Positions 1-8,675 of a stretch of 34,098 bases of DNA are shown one piece after another. The stretch comes from Pseudomonas brassicae. Lineage in GTDB: Bacteria > Pseudomonadota > Gammaproteobacteria > Pseudomonadales > Pseudomonadaceae. Under the pieces are notes generated by a model. That model saw nothing but the letters and a program-made list of their open reading frames with translations. It had not been told where the DNA came from and searched no databases. Location: the NCBI RefSeq assembly GCF_010671725.1, contig NZ_JAAHBU010000091.1, forward strand, positions 1-34,098, in the 5' to 3' direction. The number at the start of each line of letters is the position of its first letter. Positions within the stretch are counted from its first letter, which is position 1. Position numbers and translations under genes: made by a program.

Positions 1-372
1 CTCGACGCCCGCGACGCCGACTACGACCTGGCCGTGGCGCAGTACAACAAGAGCCTGGTGCGCGCACTGGGCGAGGTCAGCGACAGCATCGACCAGTTGC
101 ACGCCCTGGGCCAGCAGATCGCGGCCAAGCAGCACGCCACCGACATCGCCCAGCAGTCGTATGACACCGTGATGCAGCGCTATGGCTCCGGTATCGGCAA
201 CTACCTGGACGTGCTCAGCGTCGAGCAGCAACTGCTGCAGTCGCAGCGCCAGCTGGCCGAATTGAACGCCGAACAGATCGACCTGTCGATCCAGTTGATG
301 CAGGCACTGGGGGGCGGCTACCAGGCCGATACCCAGGCGGCTGCATTGCCATCGACCTCCCGAAATCAATAA
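1..372 (+). CDS. Outer-membrane efflux channel, C-terminal part (NodT/TolC-like), partial
   Basis: The reading frame is open from the first base and ends at TAA 370-372, so only the last 123 residues are present. They show the heptad-rich alpha-barrel pattern of outer-membrane factors (the stretch around ALGEVSDSIDQLHAL, then YGSGIGNYLDVLSVEQQLLQSQRQLAEL) and the usual end in a variable low-complexity tail. Members of this family form the trimeric channel that carries drugs through the outer membrane. The next two genes encode a membrane-fusion protein and a DHA2 pump, with only 15 bases to the first of them, so the three form one tripartite exporter operon. The 5' end lies outside the window, so a lipoprotein signal cannot be checked. 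Confidence 0.88.
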   Translation, partial: LDARDADYDLAVAQYNKSLVRALGEVSDSIDQLHALGQQIAAKQHATDIAQQSYDTVMQRYGSGIGNYLDVLSVEQQLLQSQRQLAELNAEQIDLSIQLMQALGGGYQADTQAAALPSTSRNQ

Positions 373-387
373 GCCAAGGTATTTGTC

Positions 388-1590
388 ATGGCCACTGCAA
401 CTTCCCCGGACACTGCCGTTACCGCGCAGGACCTCAACAACCAGCGTAAACGCAAGACGCTGCTGCTCGGCTTGCTGGTGCTCGTACTCGTACTCGGCGC
501 CGGCGTGTGGGCCTGGCACGAACTCTATGGGCGCTGGAGCGAAAGCACCGACGACGCCTACGTCAACGGCAACGTGGTGGAAATCACCCCGCTGGTGACC
601 GGCACCGTGACCAGCATCGGCGCCGATGATGGCGACCTGGTGCAGGCCGGCCAGGTGCTGATCCAGTTCGACCCGAGCGACACCGAGGTCGGCCTGCAAA
701 GCGCCGAGGCCAAGCTGGCGCGCGCCGTGCGCCAGGTGCGCGGGCTGTACAGCAACGTCGACGGGCAGAAGGCCCAGGTGGCGGCGCGCAAGGCCGAGCT
801 GCAAAAGGCCCAGGAAAACTACAGCCGCCGCAAGACCCTGGCTGCCGGCGGGGCGATCTCGCAGGAAGAGCTGTCGCATGCGCGTGACGACCTGGCCTCG
901 GCACAGAGCGCCTTGAGCAATGCCCAGCAGCAGCTCAATACCACCACCGCCCTGGTAGATGACACCGTGGTCTCCTCGCACCCCGAAGTCATGGCCGCTG
1001 CCGCCGACCTGCGCCAGGCGTACCTGAACAACGCCCGTACCACGCTGGTGGCGCCGGTCACGGGCTACGTGGCCAAGCGCACCGTACAGCTGGGCCAACG
1101 CCTGCAGCCGGGTACCGCGACCATGGCGGTGATCCCGCTGGACCAGCTGTGGATCGACGCCAACTTCAAGGAAACCCAACTGCGTAACATGCGCATCGGC
1201 CAGCCGGTGGACATCGTCGCCGACCTGTACGGCAGCGAAGTGAAATTCAGCGGCAGCATCGACAGCCTGGGCGCCGGTACCGGCAGCGCGTTTGCCCTGT
1301 TGCCGGCGCAGAACGCCACCGGCAACTGGATCAAGATCGTCCAGCGCGTGCCGGTGCGTATCCATATCAACCCCGAGCAGTTGGCCCAGCACCCGCTGCG
1401 CATCGGCCTGTCGACCCAGGTGGATGTGGACCTGCACGACCAGAGCGGCCCGGTGCTGGCGCAACAGCCGCCGCAGAAAGCCTCGTTCGCCACCCAGGTG
1501 TATGACCGCCAGCTGGTTGAGGCCGACACGCTGATCGCGCGCCTGATCCATGACAACAGCGCCGCCTCCGGCAAGACCGCGCAACGATGA
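388..1590 (+). CDS. EmrA-like periplasmic membrane-fusion protein (HlyD family)
   Basis: This 400-residue protein is the adaptor linking an inner-membrane MFS pump to an outer-membrane channel. A single N-terminal membrane helix (about residues 25-43) is followed by the family signature STDDAYVNGNVVEITP. Next come a lipoyl-like half (GDLVQAGQVLIQFD), a long coiled-coil hairpin (about 100-200), the second lipoyl half (VAPVTGYVAKRTVQLGQRLQPG) and a beta-barrel region (LWIDANFKETQLRNMRIGQPV). Its length is typical for EmrA-type proteins. It starts 15 bases after the channel gene and its stop overlaps the start of the pump gene by four bases (ATGA), which fits translational coupling. The substrate cannot be read from the sequence. 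Confidence 0.93.
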   Translation: MATATSPDTAVTAQDLNNQRKRKTLLLGLLVLVLVLGAGVWAWHELYGRWSESTDDAYVNGNVVEITPLVTGTVTSIGADDGDLVQAGQVLIQFDPSDTEVGLQSAEAKLARAVRQVRGLYSNVDGQKAQVAARKAELQKAQENYSRRKTLAAGGAISQEELSHARDDLASAQSALSNAQQQLNTTTALVDDTVVSSHPEVMAAAADLRQAYLNNARTTLVAPVTGYVAKRTVQLGQRLQPGTATMAVIPLDQLWIDANFKETQLRNMRIGQPVDIVADLYGSEVKFSGSIDSLGAGTGSAFALLPAQNATGNWIKIVQRVPVRIHINPEQLAQHPLRIGLSTQVDVDLHDQSGPVLAQQPPQKASFATQVYDRQLVEADTLIARLIHDNSAASGKTAQR

Positions 1591-3116
1591 GCGGCCAGGC
1601 GTCCTTCACTCCGCCGAGCCTGCTGCTGACCACCATCGGCCTGTCGCTGGCGACGTTCATGCAGGTGCTCGACACCACCATTGCCAACGTGGCGCTGCCG
1701 ACCATCTCCGGCAACCTGGGGGTGAGTTCGGAGCAGGGCACGTGGGTCATCACCTCGTTCGCCGTGAGCAACGCGATTGCCTTGCCGCTGACGGGCTGGC
1801 TGAGCCGGCGTTTCGGTGAGGTGAAGCTGTTTATCTGGGCCACCCTGCTGTTTGTGCTGGCTTCGTTCCTGTGCGGCATTGCGCAATCGATGCCGGAGTT
1901 GGTGGGCTTTCGCGTGCTGCAGGGCATCGTCGCCGGCCCCTTGTACCCCATGACCCAGACCCTGCTGATTGCGGTGTACCCCCCGGCCAAGCGGGGGATG
2001 GCGCTGGCACTGCTGGCGATGGTCACGGTGGTGGCGCCGATTGCCGGGCCGATTCTGGGCGGGTGGATCACCGACAGTTACAGCTGGCCGTGGATCTTCT
2101 TCATCAACGTGCCGATCGGCCTGTTTGCCGCCGCCGTGGTGCGCCAGCAGATGCGCACGCGGCCGGTCGCCACCAGCCGCCAGCCGATGGACTACGTGGG
2201 CCTGCTGAGCCTGATCGTCGGGGTCGGGGCGTTGCAGATCGTGCTCGACAAGGGCAATGACCTGGACTGGTTCGAGTCGAACTTCATCGTGATCGGCAGC
2301 CTGATCTCGGTGGTGTTCCTGGCCATCTTCATCATCTGGGAACTGACCGACAAGCACCCGGTGGTGAACCTGCGGTTGTTCGCGTACCGCAACTTTCGTA
2401 TCGGCACTATCGTGCTGGTGGGGGGCTATGCGGGCTTTTTCGGGATCAACCTGATCCTGCCACAGTGGCTGCAGACCCAGATGGGCTACACCGCCACCTG
2501 GGCGGGGCTGGCGGTGGCGCCGATCGGCTTGCTGCCGGTATTGATGTCACCGTTCGTGGGCAAGTACGCACACACGTTCGACCTGCGCGTGCTGGCAGGG
2601 CTGGCGTTCGTGGCGATTGGCGCGAGTTGCTTCATGCGTGCCGGGTTCACCAACGAGGTGGACTTCCAGCACATTGCGCTGGTGCAGTTGTTCATGGGCA
2701 TCGGCGTGGCGCTGTTCTTCATGCCGACCTTGAGCATATTGCTCTCGGACCTGCCACCGCAGCAGATTGCCGACGGTTCGGGGCTGGCGACCTTCCTGCG
2801 TACCCTGGGCGGCAGCTTTGCCGCGTCGCTGACCACCTGGATCTGGATCCGCCGGGCCGACCAGCACCATGCGTACCTGAGCGAGAGCATCAGTACCTAT
2901 GAGCCGGCGACGCGCGAGACGCTCAACCACCTGGGCGGGGCGAGCGGGCAGTCGTATGCGCAGTTGGAGCAGATGCTCAACAGCCAGGCGTACATGATGT
3001 CGACGGTGGACTACTTCACCCTGATGGGCTGGGTGTTTGCCGGGTTGGTGCTGCTGGTGTGGCTGGCCAAGCCGCCGTTTGCAGCCAAGGCCGGGCCGGC
3101 GTCGGCGGGGCACTGA
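1587..3116 (+). CDS. EmrB-like MFS drug transporter, DHA2 family (14 TM)
   Basis: This 509-residue inner-membrane antiporter is the pump of the exporter. The first transmembrane segment carries the DHA2 motif LDTTIANVALPTISGNLG. Later segments include GWLSRRFGEVKLF (cytoplasmic loop 2-3), a proline/glycine-rich antiporter motif C region (LAMVTVVAPIAGPILGGWI) and about 14 hydrophobic helices in all. The ATG overlaps the TGA of the fusion-protein gene. Family members use the proton gradient to expel hydrophobic drugs and uncouplers; which compound this one exports is unknown. No local repressor gene is visible downstream, where the operon is followed by a REP doublet and then a convergent gene. 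Confidence 0.93.
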   Translation: MSGQASFTPPSLLLTTIGLSLATFMQVLDTTIANVALPTISGNLGVSSEQGTWVITSFAVSNAIALPLTGWLSRRFGEVKLFIWATLLFVLASFLCGIAQSMPELVGFRVLQGIVAGPLYPMTQTLLIAVYPPAKRGMALALLAMVTVVAPIAGPILGGWITDSYSWPWIFFINVPIGLFAAAVVRQQMRTRPVATSRQPMDYVGLLSLIVGVGALQIVLDKGNDLDWFESNFIVIGSLISVVFLAIFIIWELTDKHPVVNLRLFAYRNFRIGTIVLVGGYAGFFGINLILPQWLQTQMGYTATWAGLAVAPIGLLPVLMSPFVGKYAHTFDLRVLAGLAFVAIGASCFMRAGFTNEVDFQHIALVQLFMGIGVALFFMPTLSILLSDLPPQQIADGSGLATFLRTLGGSFAASLTTWIWIRRADQHHAYLSESISTYEPATRETLNHLGGASGQSYAQLEQMLNSQAYMMSTVDYFTLMGWVFAGLVLLVWLAKPPFAAKAGPASAGH

Positions 3117-3142
3117 GCAACAGCGTCAGCGCGCTGCGCTGA

Positions 3143-3226
3143 CTTCGCTGGCAAGCCAGCTCCCACAGGTACAGCGGTGATTTCGAGGTCACTGCGCATC
3201 CTGTGGGAGCTGGCTTGCCAGCGAAG
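3143..3226. repeat. REP doublet (inverted pair, REPIN-like)
   Basis: Two 27-base arms, 3143-3169 and 3200-3226, are perfect reverse complements of each other (left arm begins CTTCGCTGGCAAGCCAGCTC) and are separated by 30 bases. Each arm is itself partly palindromic (CTGGCAAGCCAG). This is the architecture of Pseudomonas REP sequences arranged head to tail. It sits between the convergent ends of the pump gene and lpxH, the usual extragenic site for such elements, and may act as a bidirectional transcription or mRNA-decay barrier. Confidence 0.85.
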
Positions 3227-3234
3227 AGGCCGGA

Positions 3235-3957
3235 TCAGGCAAAGTCGAAGGGAGCCAGCTGGAGCCCTTGTTCATCCACCTGCAACGCCCAGCCCTGACG
3301 GTCCCAGTCGCCCAGCACGATACGTCGCGCCGGCGTATTGCCTACCACCAGCTTGTGGATCGCCGGGCGATGGGTATGGCCATGCACCAGGGTCAGCACG
3401 CCATGTTGCTGCATCACCCGCGGCACTTCCTCGGGCGTCACATCGACAATCTCGTTGGCCTTCATGCGCGTTTGCGCACGGCTTTCGCTGCGCAGCTTGC
3501 GCGCCAGCTTCTGGCGCGTGCGCAACGGCAGGTGCCGCAGAATCCACAGGCTCAGCGGGTTGCGCAGGTAACGGCGCAGTTTCATGTAGCCTTCGTCGCG
3601 GGTGCACAGGCTGTCGCCGTGCATCAGCAGCACCGGCTCACCGCCCAGTTCGACCACGCTCGGGTCGGCCAGCAGGGTGACGCCAGCGGCCTTGCAGAAC
3701 GCCTGGCCGATCAGGAAGTCGCGGTTGCCGTGCATCAGGAACACCTGGGTGCCCGTGTCGCTCAGCGCACGCAAGGCCTGGCAGATGGACACCTGGTAGG
3801 GCGTCATGGCGTCGTCGCCGATCCAGGCCTCGAAAAAATCCCCGAGGATGTACAGCGCCTGCGCGCTGCGGGCACGGGTTGCCAGCAGATCAAGAAACGC
3901 CCGGGTAATGTCCGGGCGTTCTTCTTGCAGATGCAGATCAGAGATCAGCAGTATCAC
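3235..3957 (-). CDS. lpxH: UDP-2,3-diacylglucosamine diphosphatase LpxH
   Basis: This 240-residue peripheral inner-membrane enzyme hydrolyses UDP-2,3-diacylglucosamine to lipid X and UMP in lipid A synthesis. The calcineurin-like metallophosphoesterase motifs appear in order: SDLHLQ (D7 and H9), [29 protein letters not shown] and HGHTHRPA. The length matches the family. The start is GTG, overlapping the ppiB stop as GTGA, so its translation is probably coupled to ppiB. The pairing ppiB-lpxH beside glnS-cysS is common in pseudomonads. Confidence 0.96.
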   Translation of the reverse strand: MILLISDLHLQEERPDITRAFLDLLATRARSAQALYILGDFFEAWIGDDAMTPYQVSICQALRALSDTGTQVFLMHGNRDFLIGQAFCKAAGVTLLADPSVVELGGEPVLLMHGDSLCTRDEGYMKLRRYLRNPLSLWILRHLPLRTRQKLARKLRSESRAQTRMKANEIVDVTPEEVPRVMQQHGVLTLVHGHTHRPAIHKLVVGNTPARRIVLGDWDRQGWALQVDEQGLQLAPFDFA

Positions 3958-4457
3958 TCAGTGATCTCGGCTTTCTCGATGATCACGTCTTCGACCGGCA
4001 CGTCCTGGTGACCGGACTTGGAACCGGTGGCCACGGCCTTGATCTTGTCGACCACGTCGGTGCCGGCGGTGACTTTACCGAACACTGCGTAACCCCAGCC
4101 TTGCACGTTCTTGCCGCTGTGGTTGAGGAAGCTGTTGTCGGCGACGTTGATGAAGAACTGCGCGGAGGCCGAATGCGGCTCCATGGTACGCGCCATGGCG
4201 ATGGTGTACTTGTCGTTGCTCAGGCCGTTGTCGGCTTCGTTCTGGATGCTCGGGCGCTTGTCTTTCTTCTCTTTCATGCCTGGCTCGAAACCGCCGCCCT
4301 GGATCATGAAGTTGCCGATGACGCGGTGGAATACGGTGTTGCTGTAGTGGCCAGCGTTGACGTACTCGATGAAGTTGGCCACGGTGATCGGGGCTTTTTC
4401 GGCATTCAGTTCGATGACGATGTCACCGTGATTGGTGGTCAGTTTGACTTGGGTCAT
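3954..4457 (-). CDS. ppiB: Cytoplasmic peptidyl-prolyl cis-trans isomerase B (cyclophilin)
   Basis: This 167-residue cyclophilin accelerates cis-trans isomerisation of X-Pro bonds during folding. The classical core is present: [31 protein letters not shown] and [17 protein letters not shown], with active-site Arg, Phe and Gln residues. There is no signal peptide, so the cytoplasmic form is indicated. I start at ATG 4457 ([12 protein letters not shown]). The frame stays open much further upstream but that extension is not conserved-looking and runs through the intergenic region. Its last bases overlap lpxH. The promoter should lie in 4458-4690, shared with the divergent glnS. Confidence 0.96.
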   Translation of the reverse strand: MTQVKLTTNHGDIVIELNAEKAPITVANFIEYVNAGHYSNTVFHRVIGNFMIQGGGFEPGMKEKKDKRPSIQNEADNGLSNDKYTIAMARTMEPHSASAQFFINVADNSFLNHSGKNVQGWGYAVFGKVTAGTDVVDKIKAVATGSKSGHQDVPVEDVIIEKAEITE

Positions 4458-4626
4458 GCTTGAAATCTCGCTTTTAAAGGCATTTGAAAGGGGAGCGCAG
4501 GATCGCGTATACACCCTGACGCACAGTTTACAGGCCACGATACGCAGGTCACGGCAGTTTTTTTGCCCGGCCAGTCGAATATCGCGCCAGTTTGTCGGCG
4601 CTGCCCTGTCGGCAGCTCGGGCGCTT

Positions 4627-4642
4627 GGGCTATGATAAGCCC
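4627..4642 (+). promoter_or_regulatory. Palindrome containing a -10-like TATGAT upstream of glnS
   Basis: GGGCTATGATAAGCCC has perfect 5-base arms (GGGCT/AGCCC) around ATGATA. TATGAT at 4631-4636 is a good sigma-70 -10 match, 56 bases before the glnS start codon. No convincing -35 is seen 17 bases upstream (GTCGGC). The hexamer may be the glnS promoter -10 and the palindrome a regulator site or 5' hairpin; this is inference from position only. Confidence 0.35.
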
Positions 4643-4692
4643 TTTGATTCAGTCGGCCTACCCAGGCCGTGTACCGGTATTTCAAGGATCCT

Positions 4693-6396
4693 ATGAGCAA
4701 GCCCACCGCCGACACCGCTCCGAACGCCGCTGCCAAAGGCGCGCCCGCCGTACCCGTGAACTTCCTGCGCCCGATCGTGCAGGCCGACCTGGACGCCGGC
4801 AAGCACAGCAGTATCGTCACCCGTTTCCCACCAGAGCCCAACGGTTACCTGCACATCGGCCATGCCAAGTCGATCTGCGTCAACTTCGGCCTGGCCCAGG
4901 AATTCGGCGGTGCCTGTCACCTGCGCTTCGATGACACCAACCCGGCCAAAGAGGACCAGGAGTACATCGACGCCATCCAGAGCGACGTCAAGTGGCTGGG
5001 CTTCGAGTGGACCGGCCCGGTGCGCTACGCCTCGCAGTACTTCGACCAACTGCATGCGTGGGCCGTCGAGCTGATCAAGGCGGGTAACGCCTACGTCTGC
5101 GACCTGACCCCCGAGCAGGCGCGCGAATACCGTGGCAACCTGACCGAGCCTGGCAAGAACAGCCCGTTCCGCGAGCGCAGCGTCGAGGAAAACCTCGACC
5201 TGTTCGCGCGCATGAAGGCCGGCGAGTTCAAGGACGGTGAGCGCGTGCTGCGCGCCAAGATCGACATGGCGTCGCCGAACATCAACCTGCGTGACCCGAT
5301 CCTGTACCGCATTCGTCATGCCCATCACCACCAGACCGGTGACACATGGTGCATCTACCCGATCTACGACTTCACCCACGGCCAGTCGGACGCCATCGAA
5401 GGCATTACCCACTCGATCTGCACCCTGGAGTTCGAAAGCCACCGTCCGCTGTACGAGTGGTTCCTCGACCACCTGCCGGTGCCGGCCAAGCCGCGCCAGT
5501 ACGAATTCAGCCGCCTGAACCTGAACTACACCATCACCAGCAAGCGCAAGCTCAAGCAACTGGTCGACGAGAACCACGTCAATGGCTGGGACGATCCGCG
5601 CATGTCCACGCTGTCGGGCTTCCGTCGTCGTGGCTACACCCCGGCCTCGATCCGCAACTTCTGCGAAATGATCGGCACCAACCGTTCCGACGGCGTAGTC
5701 GACATGTCGATGCTTGAGTTCAGCATCCGTGACGACCTCGATCGCACCGCACCGCGCGCCATGTGTGTGCTGCGCCCGCTGAAGGTGGTGATCACCAACT
5801 ACCCCGAAGGCCAGGTCGAGCACCTCGAGCTGCCGCGTCACCCCAAGGAAGACATGGGCGTGCGTGCCTTGCCGTTCGAACGTGAACTCTACATCGATCG
5901 CGACGACTACATGGAAGCGCCGCCCAAGGGCTACAAGCGCCTGGAGCCGGCCGGTGAAGTGCGCCTGCGTGGCAGCTACGTGATCCGCGCCGACGAGGCG
6001 ATCAAGGATGCCGAGGGCAACATCGTCGAGCTGCGCTGCTCGTACGACCCCGACACCCTGGGCAAGAACCCCGAAGGGCGCAAGGTCAAGGGCGTGATCC
6101 ACTGGGTGCCGGCAGCGGCCAGCGTGGAGTGCGAAGTGCGCTTGTACGACCGCCTGTTCCGTTCGGCCAACCCCGAGAAGACCGAAGACGGCGGCACTTT
6201 CCTTGACAACATCAATCCCGATTCGCTGCAGGTGCTCAGCGGTTGTCGTGCGGAACCTTCACTGGGCCAGGCCCAGCCGGAAGACCGCTTCCAGTTCGAG
6301 CGCGAAGGCTACTTCTGCGCCGACCTGAAAGACTCCAAGCCGGGTCAGCCGGTGTTCAACCGCACCGTGACCCTGCGCGATTCGTGGGGCAGCTAA
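4693..6396 (+). CDS. glnS: Glutaminyl-tRNA synthetase
   Basis: This 567-residue class I synthetase charges tRNA-Gln with glutamine. The HIGH motif is HIGHAKSI (H54). The family's second signature appears as TSKRKL near residue 281, where E. coli has MSKRKL. Around it are the typical GlnRS segments [18 protein letters not shown] and, in the anticodon-binding barrels, [15 protein letters not shown] 4693 is chosen because it has an AAGGA ribosome site 4 bases upstream and matches the usual MSKP start. A GTG eight codons earlier is also in frame but lacks a ribosome site. cysS follows after 10 bases, so the two synthetases are probably co-transcribed. Confidence 0.97.
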   Translation: MSKPTADTAPNAAAKGAPAVPVNFLRPIVQADLDAGKHSSIVTRFPPEPNGYLHIGHAKSICVNFGLAQEFGGACHLRFDDTNPAKEDQEYIDAIQSDVKWLGFEWTGPVRYASQYFDQLHAWAVELIKAGNAYVCDLTPEQAREYRGNLTEPGKNSPFRERSVEENLDLFARMKAGEFKDGERVLRAKIDMASPNINLRDPILYRIRHAHHHQTGDTWCIYPIYDFTHGQSDAIEGITHSICTLEFESHRPLYEWFLDHLPVPAKPRQYEFSRLNLNYTITSKRKLKQLVDENHVNGWDDPRMSTLSGFRRRGYTPASIRNFCEMIGTNRSDGVVDMSMLEFSIRDDLDRTAPRAMCVLRPLKVVITNYPEGQVEHLELPRHPKEDMGVRALPFERELYIDRDDYMEAPPKGYKRLEPAGEVRLRGSYVIRADEAIKDAEGNIVELRCSYDPDTLGKNPEGRKVKGVIHWVPAAASVECEVRLYDRLFRSANPEKTEDGGTFLDNINPDSLQVLSGCRAEPSLGQAQPEDRFQFEREGYFCADLKDSKPGQPVFNRTVTLRDSWGS

Positions 6397-6406
6397 GGAA
6401 CTCGTC

Positions 6407-7789
6407 GTGCTAAGCATTTACAACACCCTGAGCAAGACCAAGGAAGTTTTCGTTCCGCTCGATGGCAACAAGGTGCGCATGTACGTCTGCGGCATGACCG
6501 TGTACGACTTCTGCCACCTGGGCCACGGTCGCAGCATGGTCGCGTTCGACCTGGCTACCCGCTGGTTGCGTTACAGCGGCTACGACCTGACCTACGTGCG
6601 CAACATCACCGACATCGACGACAAGATCATCAACCGTGCCAACCAGAACGGCGAGCCGTTCGAAGCGTTGACCGCACGCATGATCGACGCGATGCACGAG
6701 GACGAGCGGCGCCTGAACATCCTGCCGCCCGACCAGGAGCCGCGTGCCACCGACCATATCGCCGGCATGCACGCGATGATCCAGACCCTGATCGACAAGG
6801 GCTACGCCTACGCGCCGGGCAACGGTGACGTGTACTACCGCGTCGGCAAGTTCGTGGGCTACGGCAAGCTGTCGCGCAAGAAGATCGAAGACCTGCGCAT
6901 CGGTGCGCGCATCGAGGTCGACGAGGCCAAGCAGGACCCGCTCGACTTCGTGCTGTGGAAGGGCGTCAAGCCTGGTGAGCCGAGCTGGCCGTCGCCGTGG
7001 GGCGCAGGCCGCCCGGGCTGGCATATCGAGTGCTCGGTGATGTCGACCTGCTGCCTGGGCGAGAGCTTCGACATCCATGGCGGTGGCAACGACCTGGAGT
7101 TCCCGCACCACGAGAACGAGATTGCCCAGAGCGAAGCGGCCACCGGCAAGCAGTACGCCAAGGCGTGGATGCATTGCGGCATGATTCGCATCAATGGCGA
7201 GAAGATGTCCAAGTCGTTGAACAACTTCTTCACCATTCGCGACGTGCTCGACAAGTATCACCCGGAGGTGGTGCGCTACCTGCTGGTGTCGAGCCACTAC
7301 CGCAGCTCGATCAACTACTCCGAAGACAGCCTGCGTGAGTCCAAGGGCGCGCTGGAGCGTTTCTACCATGCGCTGCGTGGCTTGCCGCGCGTTGCGGCGC
7401 AGGGTGGCGAGGCGTATGTCGAGCGCTTTACGGCGGCCATGAACGACGACTTTGGTACACCGGAAGCCTGTGCGGTGCTGTTCGACCTGGTGCGCGAGAT
7501 CAACCGCGTACGCGAAGCCGAGCCGCAACTGGCTGCCGGCCTGGCGGGTCGCTTGCGTGAGCTGGGTGAGTTGCTCGGTGTGCTGCAACTGGAGGCCGAT
7601 GACTTCCTGCGTGCCGGTGCCGAGGGCAAGGTCGACGCAGCACAAGTGGAGGCGTTGATTGAAGCGCGCCTGCAGGCCCGTACCGACAAGAACTGGGCCG
7701 AGTCGGACCGCATTCGTGACCAGTTGACCGCCATGGGTGTGGTGCTGGAAGACAGCAAGGGCGCAACGACCTGGCGCCTGGCCGACTGA
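6407..7789 (+). CDS. cysS: Cysteinyl-tRNA synthetase
   Basis: This 460-residue class I synthetase makes Cys-tRNA. The zinc-ligand Cys28 lies in MYVCGMTVYD. The HIGH-type motif is HLGH at residues 37-40, followed by GRSMVAFD. Other motifs are GWHIECSVMS, FPHHENEIAQSEA and KMSKS (GEKMSKSLNN). The start is GTG with AAGGA at 6395-6399, partly overlapping the glnS stop region. The length is standard. It is the last gene of the glnS-cysS pair and is followed by a hairpin. Confidence 0.97.
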   Translation: MLSIYNTLSKTKEVFVPLDGNKVRMYVCGMTVYDFCHLGHGRSMVAFDLATRWLRYSGYDLTYVRNITDIDDKIINRANQNGEPFEALTARMIDAMHEDERRLNILPPDQEPRATDHIAGMHAMIQTLIDKGYAYAPGNGDVYYRVGKFVGYGKLSRKKIEDLRIGARIEVDEAKQDPLDFVLWKGVKPGEPSWPSPWGAGRPGWHIECSVMSTCCLGESFDIHGGGNDLEFPHHENEIAQSEAATGKQYAKAWMHCGMIRINGEKMSKSLNNFFTIRDVLDKYHPEVVRYLLVSSHYRSSINYSEDSLRESKGALERFYHALRGLPRVAAQGGEAYVERFTAAMNDDFGTPEACAVLFDLVREINRVREAEPQLAAGLAGRLRELGELLGVLQLEADDFLRAGAEGKVDAAQVEALIEARLQARTDKNWAESDRIRDQLTAMGVVLEDSKGATTWRLAD

Positions 7790-7798
7790 TCGATGTGG

Positions 7799-7827
7799 CC
7801 CCTTTCGCCGGCCTTGCCGCGAAAGGG
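7799..7827. terminator. Hairpin between convergent cysS and hydrolase genes
   Basis: CCCTTTCGC (7800-7808) and GCGAAAGGG (7819-7827) form a perfect 9-base stem with a 10-base loop. No long T run follows on either strand, so it is either a weak bidirectional terminator or a degenerate REP half. Its place, 10 bases after the cysS stop and 5 bases before the convergent stop, supports a transcript-end role. Confidence 0.6.
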
Positions 7828-7832
7828 TTACA

Positions 7833-8675
7833 TCAGCGTAAAAAAGCCAGCAGGTGTTCGCAGAACGCCTCGGGTGCCTCTTCTGTCACAAAATGCCCAC
7901 AACCTTCGATGATTGCACCCTGCAAGGTCGTGGCGCGCCCGGTCATCGTGACCATCGGCGCATCGTTGGTAGCATGTTCCGCCCCGATGGCCAGCACCGG
8001 CATTGCCAGTGGCGTCAGCCCACGCTGCTGATTCTGGCGGATCGTCTCGGGTATCGCCCGGTAATAGCCAAAACCGCCACGCAGCCCACCCGGCGCCGAG
8101 TACGCCTGCACATAGGTGTCCACTGCCACGCGGTCCAGGCGCACCGCCCAGTTCTCGAACATGAACCTCAGGTACAGCGCTTCGCGTCCGGCGATCAACG
8201 CCTCGGGCAAGTCGTGCACCTGGTTGAACATGAAGTGCCAGAGAAAACGGTTGTGCTTGGGCGCAGAGAAGATCGACGGCGCCGGCGCAAGGCCCGGGAT
8301 CACCGCCTCGCTCAGGCACAATTGGCTCACGCTGTCGGGGTCATCACTGGCCAGCGCATAGCCGATCCACATGCCCACATCGTGCCCGACCACTGCATAG
8401 CGCGTGTGCCCCAGCTGGCGCATCAGGCCGGCCAATCGCGCCGCGGCGGTGCCGGTGTCATAGCCGTCCAGCGGCTTGTCGGAGAGGCCCATGCCGGGCA
8501 GGTCAACCGCAATGGCCTGGTAACCGCTGGCTGCCAACGTGCTCATCACTTGCCGCCAGGTGTACCAGGTCTGCGGCCAGCCCGGGATCAGCAGTACGGG
8601 TGCTCCCTGACCCTGGGTGACGTAGTGCAGGCGCAGCCCGTCGATGCTCGCATAGTGATGGTCGAGGCTGCTCAT
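7833..8675 (-). CDS. Alpha/beta hydrolase, epoxide hydrolase / dehalogenase-like
   Basis: This 280-residue alpha/beta-hydrolase-fold enzyme has an oxyanion-hole region IPGWPQTWYTW near residue 30, a nucleophile elbow VVGHDVGMWIGY and a C-terminal catalytic His in EGCGHFVTEEAPE. The nucleophile is Asp (GHDVG), which points to epoxide hydrolases and haloalkane/fluoroacetate dehalogenases rather than Ser esterases. ATG 8675 (MSSLDHHYASIDGLRLHY) overlaps the stop of the upstream isomerase-like gene by four bases, so the pair is translationally coupled. The frame extends further upstream but inside that neighbour. The substrate is unknown; the partner gene suggests catabolism of a sugar-like or cyclic compound. 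Confidence 0.85.
   Translation of the reverse strand: MSSLDHHYASIDGLRLHYVTQGQGAPVLLIPGWPQTWYTWRQVMSTLAASGYQAIAVDLPGMGLSDKPLDGYDTGTAAARLAGLMRQLGHTRYAVVGHDVGMWIGYALASDDPDSVSQLCLSEAVIPGLAPAPSIFSAPKHNRFLWHFMFNQVHDLPEALIAGREALYLRFMFENWAVRLDRVAVDTYVQAYSAPGGLRGGFGYYRAIPETIRQNQQRGLTPLAMPVLAIGAEHATNDAPMVTMTGRATTLQGAIIEGCGHFVTEEAPEAFCEHLLAFLR

Noticed and set aside
3954..4841. A longer ppiB of 295 residues
   Set aside because: The 128-residue extension crosses the divergent promoter region and overlaps glnS. Cyclophilin B begins at [12 protein letters not shown] and 167 residues is the normal size.
4630..6102. 490-codon open frame on the minus strand opposite glnS
   Set aside because: It lies entirely antisense to an unmistakable glnS, has no ribosome site or family match, and long antisense frames are expected in high-GC coding DNA.
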